A stretch of 35,865 bases of DNA from Aestuarierythrobacter sp037968495 (GTDB taxonomy: Bacteria > Pseudomonadota > Alphaproteobacteria > Sphingomonadales > Sphingomonadaceae): the NCBI GenBank assembly GCA_037968495.1, contig JBBKVP010000034.1, positions 1 to 35,865 on the forward strand, read 5' to 3'. The notes under the pieces were generated by a model. It worked only from the letters and a program-made list of their open reading frames with translations. It did not search any database and had not been told where the DNA came from. Below are positions 16,931 through 24,314 of the stretch, piece by piece (position 1 is the stretch's first letter; each line of letters opens with the position of its first letter). Both the position numbers and the translations under genes were made by a program.

Positions 16931-18581
16931 CGGCGGCCTCCTCTGATAGAGCTGAGTCTGAAGGCGCTGGGGCATCCGCAGCTGGTTCGTCTTCGAACCA
17001 ATGCGCACGCGCAGCCATGATGATTTCGTTACCCTGCTCTTCGGTCAGGCCGTAAGTGCCCAGCACGCCGCCCTTGTCTTCCGCGCGCTGCGGAGGCCGC
17101 TTCATAGGCGGACCAGCTTCGGGATTGTTGCGGCGACGCGGCGCTTCACGCTTCTTGGCGATCAACTCGTCAGTCGCGAGATCGGCGAGGTCGTCCAGCG
17201 TCAGGATACCGGCCTTGCCAAGCACGACTAGCATCTGCTCGGTCAGATGCGGCATGGTTGCCAGATCGTCTTCGACGCCAAGTTCCCGGCGAGCGACGCG
17301 CGCAGTTTCTTCGTGGCGGTCGAGCGCTTCCTTAGCGCGGCTCTGCAGTTCTTCGGCCAAATCTTCGTCGAAACCTTCGATTTCAGCGAGTTCTTCAAGC
17401 GAAACGTAAGCCACTTCTTCCAGTTCTGCGAAGCCTTCGGCCACCAGAAGCTGTGACAATGTTTCGTCGACGTCCAATTCTTCTTCGAACATCTTCGAAC
17501 GTTCGGAGAATTCCTTCTGCCGCTTAACGCTCGCCTCTTCCTCGGTCATGATGTCGATCTGGCTACCAGTCAGCTGACTGGCGAGACGAACATTCTGGCC
17601 GCGGCGTCCGATTGCCAGCGACAGCTGGTCTTCAGGCACGACAACTTCGATGCGGCTTTCATCTTCGTCCAGCACAACGCGGCTGACGGTGGCGGGCTGC
17701 AGCGCGTTGACCGTAAAGGTCGCGGCATCTTCGCTCCACGGGATGATGTCGATCTTCTCGCCCTGCAATTCCTGCACAACGGCCTGAACGCGGCTACCCT
17801 TCATACCAACACAGGCGCCGACCGGGTCGATGCTGCTGTCATGGCTGATAACGCCGATCTTGGCGCGGCTGCCCGGATCGCGGGCTGCGGCCTTGATTTC
17901 GATGATGCCGTCGTAAATTTCGGGCACTTCCTGCGCGAACAGCTTCTTCATGAAGTCAGGGTGCGCGCGGCTGAGGAAAATCTGCGGGCCGCGGTTGTTA
18001 CGCTCGACCTTGGTAATCAGCGCGCGGACACGCTCGCCAACACGGGCGGCTTCGCGCGGGATTTGCTGGTCACGGCGGATAACGCCTTCTGCGCGGCCAA
18101 GATTGACGATCACATGACCGAATTCAACCGACTTGATGACACCGGTGATGACTTCGTCGGCGCGGTCCTTGAACTCTTCATACTGGCGCTCACGCTCGGC
18201 ATCGCGGACCTTCTGGAAGATCACCTGCTTGGCGCTCTGCGCATCAATGCGGCCCAGCTCAACGGCGGGAAGTGGATCGACGATGAAGTCACCGACGGAA
18301 GAACCCGGCTCGAGCTTTTCAGCCTGCGCCAGATCGACCTGCTTGAAGTAATCTTCAACTTCTTCCACCACTTCGACAACGCGCCACAAGCGCAAATCGC
18401 CCGTAAGCGGGTCAAGCTTCGCACGAATGTCGTTCTCTGCGCCGTAACGGCTGCGTGCGCTCTTCTGGATCGCTTCTTCCATCGCTTCGATAACGATGCT
18501 CTTATCGATCATCTTCTCGGTGGCGACGGCGGTTGCAATTGCAAGCAGCTCAGCTTTGTTGGCGGAAATCGCACTGGCCAT
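16911..18581 (-). CDS. nusA: Transcription termination/antitermination protein NusA
   Basis: This 556-residue NusA binds RNA polymerase and nascent RNA. It has the N-terminal polymerase-binding domain starting ASAISANKAELLAIA, an S1 domain (ADEVITGVIKSVEFG), two KH domains (GACVGMKGSRVQAVV and LAIGRRGQNVRLAS), and C-terminal helix-hairpin-helix repeats (LEELAEIEGFDEDLAEEL and LGKAGILTLDDLADL). The C-terminus ends in an acidic Ala/Ser tail. The ATG at 18581 lies 4 nt after the rimP stop; the frame upstream to 18623 would overlap rimP. Confidence 0.98.
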   Translation of the reverse strand: MASAISANKAELLAIATAVATEKMIDKSIVIEAMEEAIQKSARSRYGAENDIRAKLDPLTGDLRLWRVVEVVEEVEDYFKQVDLAQAEKLEPGSSVGDFIVDPLPAVELGRIDAQSAKQVIFQKVRDAERERQYEEFKDRADEVITGVIKSVEFGHVIVNLGRAEGVIRRDQQIPREAARVGERVRALITKVERNNRGPQIFLSRAHPDFMKKLFAQEVPEIYDGIIEIKAAARDPGSRAKIGVISHDSSIDPVGACVGMKGSRVQAVVQELQGEKIDIIPWSEDAATFTVNALQPATVSRVVLDEDESRIEVVVPEDQLSLAIGRRGQNVRLASQLTGSQIDIMTEEEASVKRQKEFSERSKMFEEELDVDETLSQLLVAEGFAELEEVAYVSLEELAEIEGFDEDLAEELQSRAKEALDRHEETARVARRELGVEDDLATMPHLTEQMLVVLGKAGILTLDDLADLATDELIAKKREAPRRRNNPEAGPPMKRPPQRAEDKGGVLGTYGLTEEQGNEIIMAARAHWFEDEPAADAPAPSDSALSEEAADAESSK

Positions 18582-18585
18582 GGGT

Positions 18586-19155
18586 CTAGTCTTCCTGTTC
18601 TTCGATAATGTCGTCTGCACCACTAGTATCTAGCGGGCGGGTGGCAGCGATAAGCTTGTCCGTCAGGACGAGTTTCGCTGAATGGATGCTGGCAAAAGGG
18701 AACGTAGAAGTCTTTGCCTTGAAATCTTCGACCGTCACCATCTCGTTTTCGATGCCGGCCAAAATACCCTTGAACGTCTTGCGAACCTTGCCGTCACCGC
18801 TCTCTATACCATCACTGAGCGAAACGCGCACCTCATGTCCGGCCCAACCGGCAAAATCTTTTACGCGGGTCAGAGGACGGTCAATGCCGGGGCTACTGAC
18901 TTCGAGGCGGTAAGCGCCCTCAACCAGCGTATCGCCAGCTACTTCGAGTTCGTCCATCCGGACCGAAATCGCGCGCGACAGTTCGGCGCATTGTTCGATC
19001 AGCAGCTGACCGGTCGCCGGATCTTCGGCCATGATCTGCAAACCGCGTTCGCCGTCACCGGCGTCCGAACCGATCATCTTCACGCGCACGAGATCGAAAC
19101 CCAGAGCTTTCGCGACGGGTTCGATTACTTCGGCAAGGCGTGCGATATCGGCCAT
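18586..19155 (-). CDS. rimP: Ribosome maturation factor RimP
   Basis: This 189-residue RimP starts the nusA-infB cluster. It has the N-terminal alpha/beta domain (IEPVAKALGFDLVRVKM), LQIMAEDPATG, the linker YRLEVSSPGIDRPL that is diagnostic for RimP, and the C-terminal Sm-like barrel (FKGILAGIENEMVTVE). RimP is needed for 30S maturation. The acidic C-terminal tail IIEEQED is extra. About 100 bp upstream is free of genes and presumably holds the cluster promoter, but I could not identify one with confidence. Confidence 0.97.
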   Translation of the reverse strand: MADIARLAEVIEPVAKALGFDLVRVKMIGSDAGDGERGLQIMAEDPATGQLLIEQCAELSRAISVRMDELEVAGDTLVEGAYRLEVSSPGIDRPLTRVKDFAGWAGHEVRVSLSDGIESGDGKVRKTFKGILAGIENEMVTVEDFKAKTSTFPFASIHSAKLVLTDKLIAATRPLDTSGADDIIEEQED

Positions 19156-19304
19156 TCAGTCTCCAAAAATCCGGCAATGTATGACAAAGTAGCATCGTGC
19201 CGGCCCCGTCTGGCGCCAGCCCCACTTTGAGTAACAATGTCGGGATGGCTGCTAATTAGGAGCAGTAACGGCGAAACGCAAGCGCGATTGGTGCAGGGGT
19301 TAAA

Positions 19305-19532
19305 TCAGCCCGGTGTTGCTGTGGACTTTTCCGCTTCATCGCGGGTGAATACTTCCCAAATGATGCGATCAGGGTCAGCAGTCCAATTCTTATTCGATTG
19401 AGCGCAACAGCAATGCATCTCACCCTCTTCGAAGCGTGGCCCCTTCGCAGCAGCGATCCTTGAATATATGCCGTCAAGTTCGCCACTGTCTGCAGCCTGC
19501 ATGCCCAAGTGAGCAATTACCGGCGCCGCATA
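19305..19532 (-). pseudogene. C-terminal fragment of ArsI/CadI-like glyoxalase (VOC) protein
   Basis: The minus-strand frame encodes about 76 codons with no plausible start until inside the domain. HLGMQAADSGELDGIYSRI, then EGEMHCCCAQSNKNWTADP and IIWEVF, strongly recall the second half of ArsI/CadI-type vicinal-oxygen-chelate proteins (HLG-Q, EGE-CC-A-S-K-W--DP---WE-F). A stop (19533-19535) interrupts upstream and the first half of the domain is not found in any frame nearby. The gene is therefore a truncated remnant, though a short translated protein from ATG 19502 cannot be excluded. Confidence 0.6.
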
Positions 19533-19615
19533 TTAGCATTTAGAGACACTCTTGTTCGCCTCAGTCGTCGGTCAGGGAATAATTGCCCCAATCGTCACCA
19601 TAAGTGTCGCGGGCG

Positions 19616-19786
19616 TCACGCAGCTTCCGACGTTCGCGAGATGGCTTCGATATCGTTGACAAAGCGCGCGCGATTTTCAGCGACTTCGGGTGATGTCGTG
19701 ACATAAGATACGCCCGCTCCGAACAGCATGATCCTGCCAAAACACAATATCGCTATTGTAGCAAAAATGTATTTGATCATGCGCAT
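19616..19786 (-). CDS. Small membrane-anchored hypothetical protein
   Basis: This 56-residue ORF begins MRMIKYIFATIAILCFGRIM, a basic start followed by a hydrophobic segment, and continues with a soluble charged tail ending TSEAA. It resembles a lipoprotein-less signal anchor. I do not recognise a family. It lies between the decayed glyoxalase fragment and pspF, with no partner gene. The GTG at 19831 would add 15 residues. Real coding status is uncertain. Confidence 0.4.
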   Translation of the reverse strand: MRMIKYIFATIAILCFGRIMLFGAGVSYVTTSPEVAENRARFVNDIEAISRTSEAA

Positions 19787-19844
19787 CGGCTGCCCCCTCC
19801 CAGCTAATCGGTGAGGATTATGCAAAAACACCCTAAAAATTCCG

Positions 19845-20876
19845 TTAATCTTCGGCGAGGCCGTGCTTCTTGATCGTGTGGCGCATCTGGTCGTAACTTA
19901 AACTGAGCGCTTTAGCGGTTTGGCGCTGGTTCCAGCGGTGCTTACCCAAAGCATGCTCGACGATTTCACGTTCATGCGCATCGACTGCCGAGCGCAAGTC
20001 GTCAACATTATCGAGTGACGGTTTTGGCTCCGGCGCTTCGTTGACCGGCTGCGCATCACCAGCAGTGGCATCAATCGGCGCGCGCGGTTGGCTTTGCGGC
20101 ATCCACGGCGAATCGAACGGGTCGAACTGGGCGAAGCCGATCGGCTCCTGCCAATTGTCCCACCGGTAAACCGCGCGCTCAGTTACATTGCGCAATTCGC
20201 GGACATTGCCCGGCCAGTCATATTCATCGAGTTGCTTGGCAACATGTTTTGAGTAACCGGGCCAGGCTTCCCAGCCCAGTTCCGCCGCCATGCGGCGTCC
20301 GAAATAATCGGCCAGCACTTCAACGTCACCCTCGCGCACGCGCAGGGGCGGCAAAGTAACGACTTCAAAGCTCAGCCGGTCGAGCAGATCGGCACGGAAA
20401 CGGCCTTCCTTGGCTAGCTGCGGCAGGTTTTCGTTCGTAGCGGCGACGATCCGCACATCGGTGCGCACCGGACGGTTGGAGCCAATCCGGGTTACTTCGC
20501 CATATTCTACGGCGCGGAGCAGGCGTTCCTGCGCGCCCATCGACAAAGTTGCCAGTTCGTCGAGAAATAGCGTCCCTTTGTCGGCTTCTTCAAACTTTCC
20601 GACGCGTTGTTTGGTAGCGCCCGTGAATGCCCCAGCTTCGTGACCGAACAGCTCTGCCTCGATCAGTGTTTCGGGCAATGCGGCGCAGTTCATCGTTATC
20701 AGCGGCTCGCCCCAGCGGCTGGACAGACGGTGAAGGCGTTCGGCGATGAGCTCCTTGCCCGTTCCCCGCTCGCCAATAACGAGTACCGGGCGCGACATCG
20801 GTGCCGCGCGGCTGGCGCGTTCAACGGCGTCGAGAAACGCCCCTGACTGCCCGATAAATTGTCCTTCGCGTTCCAT
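19845..20876 (-). CDS. pspF: Psp operon transcriptional activator PspF (sigma-54 enhancer-binding protein)
   Basis: This 343-residue AAA+ activator has no N-terminal sensory domain, as in E. coli PspF. The central domain starts almost at once: Walker A GERGTGKE at 35-42, the sigma-54 contact loop GAFTGA at 82-87, Walker B GTLFLDEL at 101-108, and NVRELRNVTERAVYRWDN. The C-terminal Fis-type helix-turn-helix is RWNQRQTAKALSLSYDQMR. A Pro/Glu-rich linker precedes it. PspA is known to bind and inhibit PspF until the membrane is stressed. It is divergent from the psp operon and faces its palindromic sites. Confidence 0.95.
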   Translation of the reverse strand: MEREGQFIGQSGAFLDAVERASRAAPMSRPVLVIGERGTGKELIAERLHRLSSRWGEPLITMNCAALPETLIEAELFGHEAGAFTGATKQRVGKFEEADKGTLFLDELATLSMGAQERLLRAVEYGEVTRIGSNRPVRTDVRIVAATNENLPQLAKEGRFRADLLDRLSFEVVTLPPLRVREGDVEVLADYFGRRMAAELGWEAWPGYSKHVAKQLDEYDWPGNVRELRNVTERAVYRWDNWQEPIGFAQFDPFDSPWMPQSQPRAPIDATAGDAQPVNEAPEPKPSLDNVDDLRSAVDAHEREIVEHALGKHRWNQRQTAKALSLSYDQMRHTIKKHGLAED

Positions 20877-20890
20877 ATTGCCGACTTATA

Positions 20891-20919
20891 GGGAAAATTC
20901 CCAACATTTGGCAAATGTT
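20891..20919. promoter_or_regulatory. Candidate PspF upstream activating sites
   Basis: Two adjacent palindromes occur: GGGAAAATTCCC (20891-20902), which is nearly symmetric, and AACATTTGGCAAATGTT (20903-20919), which is perfect with one central base. They lie about 85-113 bp before the expected start of transcription, where PspF enhancer sites lie in E. coli, and just ahead of pspF, allowing autoregulation. Confidence 0.65.
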
Positions 20920-20978
20920 TCCATACTAAATATTGGCGTATTTGCTTAACATGCTGTAAAACATACTTTTGCTGGTTT

Positions 20979-20994
20979 TGGCACACCCCTTGCA
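20979..20994 (+). promoter_or_regulatory. Sigma-54 (-24/-12) promoter of the psp operon
   Basis: TGGCAC (20979-20984), a 5-nt spacer, then TTGCA (20990-20994) match the sigma-54 consensus TGGCACG-N4-TTGCW with the invariant GG and GC spaced correctly. It lies 36 nt before the first ATG of the operon and opposite the sigma-54 activator gene pspF. Confidence 0.9.
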
Positions 20995-21029
20995 TTTAGG
21001 TGAACACAACCGACAGAGGGATTTGAACC

Positions 21030-21200
21030 ATGTACAACCGCAGTTTCTTCGACAGCCAGCTCGGCAAGGCCGCGCTCGTTTCGATCGCCGCCATGGTGAT
21101 GCTGAATGTCGCAGCCGCGATGGCTGGCGGTTCACCCTCACTGGGCATCGAGGCTGGTCTCGAAATGAGCATCCCATCCATGATGGCGAATCTGGCGTGA
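21030..21200 (+). CDS. Small membrane protein, first gene of the psp operon
   Basis: This 56-residue ORF begins MYNRSFFDSQLGKAAL and has a hydrophobic helix (about residues 14-33) followed by a Gly/Ser/Met-rich tail ending MMANLA. AGAGGG about 10 nt before the ATG serves as a ribosome-binding site. It is the first coding frame after the sigma-54 promoter. Its TGA overlaps a GTG in the pspA frame (GTGA), which would let ribosomes pass directly into an extended PspA. I recall similar short MYNR-starting proteins in relatives but cannot confirm a family. A role in sensing or in coupling pspA translation is inference. Confidence 0.7.
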   Translation: MYNRSFFDSQLGKAALVSIAAMVMLNVAAAMAGGSPSLGIEAGLEMSIPSMMANLA

Positions 21201-21412
21201 ACCAGCCAACCGAACATGATCCCCTTTCCCCTATCGGGTCGAAGCAGCAGTCCCAAGGCGGGGCCGACGCTGAAAACAGCGCACCCCGCGCTTCGACCCG
21301 TAACCGCTTCGACGTTGAGCTGGAGCGCATGCGCCGCAGCCCCACTCCGACACAATCTGCTAGAAATGCAGCAGACGAAATCAAAGAAGCCTTTTCAACT
21401 GGAGTTCCCTTG

Positions 21413-22102
21413 ATGGGTATTTTCTCGCGTACACGTGATATCATTGCCGCCAACTTTAACGACATGCTGGATAATGCCGATGACCCGGCAAAAATGATCC
21501 GGATGATCATTATGGAAATGGAAGAAACGCTTGTCGAGGTGCGTGCAAGCGCCGCCCGCACCATCGCCGACCAGAAAGAGATGCATCGCCATGTGGTAAA
21601 GCTGGACCGGCTGGAAGCTGACTGGAGCGAGAAGGCACAGCTGGCTCTTTCCAAAGATCGTGAAGATCTCGCCCGCGCTGCTCTGGTGGAAAAGAGGAAA
21701 GCCACCGACATGGGCGGCCAGCTCAAGGCTGAAATTGCCGTCCTCGACGATGCGCTGCGCGCTTACGAACAGGACATCGAGAAGCTGCAGGTTCGCCTGC
21801 GCGAAGCTCGCAGCCGCCAGACGGCCATCGCCGCCCGCCTCGAAAGTGCTGAAAACCGCGTGAAGCTGCGGACGCTGATGTCGAACGAGCGCGTAGACGA
21901 GGCTCTGTCACGCTTCGACCAGTTGGAGCGCCATGTCGATTACGCCGAAGGCCGCGCGGAAGCGCTGACCATCGCGGAAGGCACGGGCGGTCCGTCACTC
22001 TCGGACGAGATTGCCGCGCTGGAAGGCGCCGACAAGATCGACGACGAACTTGAACAGATGAAGGCCGCCCTTAAGGGCGCCGCTGAAGATAAGAAGGATT
22101 GA
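21413..22102 (+). CDS. pspA: Phage shock protein A (PspA/IM30)
   Basis: This 229-residue coiled-coil ESCRT-III-like protein binds stressed inner membranes and, in E. coli, inhibits PspF. It starts MGIFSRTRDIIAANFND with the amphipathic membrane-binding helix, then DPAKMIRMIIMEMEETLVEVR, which is diagnostic for PspA, followed by long heptad-rich helices. The ATG at 21413 has GGAG 8 nt upstream and matches family starts. The frame stays open upstream, and GTG 21197 would add 72 residues, including an Arg/Glu-rich segment; both forms may be made. pspB begins 4 nt later. Confidence 0.94.
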   Translation: MGIFSRTRDIIAANFNDMLDNADDPAKMIRMIIMEMEETLVEVRASAARTIADQKEMHRHVVKLDRLEADWSEKAQLALSKDREDLARAALVEKRKATDMGGQLKAEIAVLDDALRAYEQDIEKLQVRLREARSRQTAIAARLESAENRVKLRTLMSNERVDEALSRFDQLERHVDYAEGRAEALTIAEGTGGPSLSDEIAALEGADKIDDELEQMKAALKGAAEDKKD

Positions 22103-22106
22103 TCAG

Positions 22107-22403
22107 ATGTTCCCAAGCGAAATTATCATCGTACCGATACTATTCATCGGACTGCCATGGCTGATCATGCACTACATCACGAAGTGGAAGACAGCTGGCA
22201 CAATCACCAATGACGACGAACAGCTGCTCGACGAGCTCTATCATCTGGCAAAACGCCTCGACGACCGAATGGATACCGTCGAACGCCTAGTTAAGAGCGA
22301 CAATCCGGCATTTGATTCAGCACGGCTGATGCACGACCGCGAAATCGACAATCAGCCACTCCGTGAACTCGACCGCCTGATCGCCGAAAAGGGAGACAAA
22401 TAA
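22107..22403 (+). CDS. pspB: Phage shock protein B
   Basis: This 98-residue PspB has a single N-terminal membrane helix (SEIIIVPILFIGLPWLIMHY) followed by DDEQLLDELYHLAKRLDDRM and VERLVKSDNP, the conserved leucine-rich coiled-coil region seen in E. coli PspB (which is 74 residues). About 24 extra residues follow, ending LRELDRLIAEKGDK. With PspC it relieves PspA inhibition under membrane stress. The stop overlaps the pspC ATG by one base (TAATG). Confidence 0.92.
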   Translation: MFPSEIIIVPILFIGLPWLIMHYITKWKTAGTITNDDEQLLDELYHLAKRLDDRMDTVERLVKSDNPAFDSARLMHDREIDNQPLRELDRLIAEKGDK

Positions 22404-22786
22404 TGACGAGCGAAAGAACCACTCTCTATCGCGACAAACAAAACGGGAAGCTCATGGGCGTTTGCGCCGGGATCGCCAACTATACCGGCGTGAATGCGCT
22501 TTGGGTTAGGCTCGGCTTCGTTGCTGCACTGCTCACCGGTATCCTTGGGCCAATCATCATCCCGGGCTATTTCCTGACCGGGTTCCTGCTGAACAAGAAG
22601 CCTCAACATCTCTATGTTGACCAGCAGGAAGAAAAATACTGGCAGCGCGTCCGCCAGAGCCCGACCCGCACGGCCCGCGAAATCCGCAGCCAGTTCCGGG
22701 ATATCGACCGCCGCCTGGCCGACGTTGAAACATTCTACGTGACCAGCAACCCGCGCCTATCTGCGGAAATCGAACGCCTACGCTAA
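22403..22786 (+). CDS. pspC: Phage shock protein C
   Basis: This 127-residue protein has the PspC domain: TLYRDKQNGKLMGVCAGIANYTGVN near the start, then WVRLGFVAALLTGILGPIIIP, a membrane helix, and a cytoplasmic or periplasmic coiled-coil end with REIRSQFRDIDRRLADVETFY. PspC works with PspB as the membrane sensor that sequesters PspA. It is the last recognised Psp gene before the paralog array, with 23 nt to the next ATG. Confidence 0.93.
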   Translation: MTSERTTLYRDKQNGKLMGVCAGIANYTGVNALWVRLGFVAALLTGILGPIIIPGYFLTGFLLNKKPQHLYVDQQEEKYWQRVRQSPTRTAREIRSQFRDIDRRLADVETFYVTSNPRLSAEIERLR

Positions 22787-22809
22787 GACTTGCTTCAGGG
22801 AGAATATAA

Positions 22810-23121
22810 ATGGGCGATCTAATTGGGTTAGTAGCTGTCTCCGCGCCATTCGTAATGGTCTTGGGCTTGGTTTGGATGAAGCAACGCGGCAAACTGGAAG
22901 AGAAGCGTTTGGAAACAACTGCCTCGCACAGTGCCGAAAAAGCAGCGCAATACGCGTCGCATACAAAGGAACTTGAGCAACGCGTCCAGGTTCTCGAACG
23001 CATCGTAACCGATCGCGGCTATGACATTGCCACGCAGATCGAAGCTCTTCGCGACACCCAGAGTGTCGAGCAGAAAGATAGCGGCACTCCGCTGAACATC
23101 AGCAAGCAGGAGCGTGTATAA
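22810..23121 (+). CDS. PspB-like small membrane coiled-coil protein, array member 1
   Basis: This 103-residue protein has an N-terminal helix (about residues 4-23), a charged linker, then the motif LEQRVQVLERIVTDRG (55-70) and QIEALR (76-81). The same pattern recurs in the next three genes and in shortened form in the fifth, and echoes the PspB segment RMDTVERLVKSD. It shares the C-terminal tail pattern DSG-PL-I-KQE-V with member 2, so these two are probably the youngest duplicates. AGGGAG lies just upstream. Its role is unknown; a PspB-like adaptor in the Psp complex is inference. Confidence 0.82.
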   Translation: MGDLIGLVAVSAPFVMVLGLVWMKQRGKLEEKRLETTASHSAEKAAQYASHTKELEQRVQVLERIVTDRGYDIATQIEALRDTQSVEQKDSGTPLNISKQERV

Positions 23122-23459
23122 TGAACTTCGGTGAACCGAGCTTCGTATTGACGATCATCATGATCTGCACCGTCGGCTGGATTGCCAACAACTGGATCCG
23201 CGCGAAGCACGGCTACGCCCTCGAAGACGAATGGGGCGGCAAGACCGAGCGCAAAGATGATGCCGACGCGGCAAAGCTGCGCGAAACCAACGCGAAACTG
23301 CTCGCCATGATCGAGAAGCAGGACAAGCGAATGGCTGCGCTGGAAACCATTGTGACTGACAAGGGCTACCGCCTGAACGAAGAAATCGAAGCTTTGCGTA
23401 GCGAGAATGACAAGGACAGCGGCGTGCCGCTCGATATCAAGAAGCAGGAGCAAGTCTGA
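23121..23459 (+). CDS. PspB-like small membrane coiled-coil protein, array member 2
   Basis: This 112-residue protein has an N-terminal helix at about 8-25 (FVLTIIMICTVGWIANNW), an acidic/basic linker, and the motif KRMAALETIVTDKG (69-82) with EIEALR (88-93). The tail DSGVPLDIKKQEQV closely follows that of member 1. The ATG overlaps the stop of member 1 by one base (TAATG), so the two are translationally coupled. No catalytic residues are visible. Confidence 0.82.
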   Translation: MNFGEPSFVLTIIMICTVGWIANNWIRAKHGYALEDEWGGKTERKDDADAAKLRETNAKLLAMIEKQDKRMAALETIVTDKGYRLNEEIEALRSENDKDSGVPLDIKKQEQV

Positions 23460-23764
23460 TGGACGGCGATCTGTTCCTCATTTTATGCTTTGTTCTGATC
23501 ATCGCCTCAATCGTGCTCGGGATCGCGGCTGGCACGCACAAGCGCCATCTTGAATATAAGGAGCGCAAAGAGGTCTACGAGCGTGAGAACACCGCCGCCA
23601 GTCCGTCTGCCTCTGGCGGTAAGATCGAACAGCTCGAACAGCGCGTACGTGTGCTGGAACGCCTCGCGACCGATCGCGGCCAGGATTTGGCTCTGCAGAT
23701 CGAAGAGCTTCGCGAAAGCGCCGGCGTAGAACTAAAAATTGCGAGTAAGGAACTGGAACGATGA
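23459..23764 (+). CDS. PspB-like small membrane coiled-coil protein, array member 3
   Basis: This 101-residue protein has a strongly hydrophobic helix (LFLILCFVLIIASIVLGIAAG, roughly residues 5-25), a basic patch THKRH, a charged linker with a Ser/Ala spacer, and the motif LEQRVRVLERLATDRG (59-74) with QIEELR (80-85). This motif is almost identical to that of member 1. The ATG overlaps the stop of member 2 by one base, and the end overlaps the next ATG by four. Confidence 0.82.
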   Translation: MDGDLFLILCFVLIIASIVLGIAAGTHKRHLEYKERKEVYERENTAASPSASGGKIEQLEQRVRVLERLATDRGQDLALQIEELRESAGVELKIASKELER

Positions 23765-24009
23765 ACTTTTGGACAGCCGTTGTCATTATCGCTGTGATTT
23801 GGGGCATCGTGCAGGCTTACCGCGCACGCAGCGGCATCGTTTCCGATAAGGAAGGCAATCAATCCGCTTTGCCGCGCGACAATGAACAAGCACTGGAAGC
23901 TGAAGTCACCGAATTGAAAGAACGCATCAAAGTTCTCGAACGGATTGCGACATCCGACCGGGAAAGCAAACAGATTGCGTCAGAAATCGAAAGCCTGCGG
24001 GACAAGTAG
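23761..24009 (+). CDS. PspB-like small membrane coiled-coil protein, array member 4
   Basis: This 82-residue protein has a hydrophobic start (FWTAVVIIAVIWGIVQAY, residues 3-20), a short polar linker, and the motif ELKERIKVLERIATSD (51-66) with EIESLR (75-80), ending directly after it. It lacks the long tail of members 1 and 2. It starts in an ATGA overlap with member 3. Confidence 0.82.
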   Translation: MNFWTAVVIIAVIWGIVQAYRARSGIVSDKEGNQSALPRDNEQALEAEVTELKERIKVLERIATSDRESKQIASEIESLRDK

Positions 24010-24041
24010 GCGAAAATAACAAGGGAATAGGAGCGAGATCG

Positions 24042-24290
24042 ATGAGCGAATATATGCTGATTGCCGCTGCATCACTGGTCGGCCTGGTGGTAGTTGCTGC
24101 CTCCATGCTCAAAGGATGGGAAGGCTGGCTGGCGCTGAAGCGCAGCGAAATTGAACGCGCGACCGCGTTGCCGCATGCCGAGCATGAAATCGAAGGCGGC
24201 GCAAGTTCCGGCATGGCCCGGATCGAAATCGCCGACCTGAAGGAACGCATCCGCAAACTGGAAGCCATTGCAAGCGGGGTGGAACTCTGA
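24042..24290 (+). CDS. PspB-like small membrane coiled-coil protein, array member 5
   Basis: This 82-residue protein has an N-terminal helix (YMLIAAASLVGLVVVAASML, residues 4-23), WEGWLALKRSEIERA, a linker, and a shortened motif DLKERIRKLEAIASG (65-79) at the very C-terminus. The IEALR part of the motif is missing, making it the most diverged member. It is separated from member 4 by 32 nt with its own ribosome-binding sequence (GGAG), and from sufE by 24 nt. Confidence 0.76.
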   Translation: MSEYMLIAAASLVGLVVVAASMLKGWEGWLALKRSEIERATALPHAEHEIEGGASSGMARIEIADLKERIRKLEAIASGVEL

Positions 24291-24314
24291 CGCTACACTG
24301 CTAGTTGCGCATAT

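Noticed and set aside
17841..18608. Plus-strand frame of 255 codons antisense to nusA
   Set aside because: Same explanation as for infB: an opposite-strand shadow of a well-defined gene.
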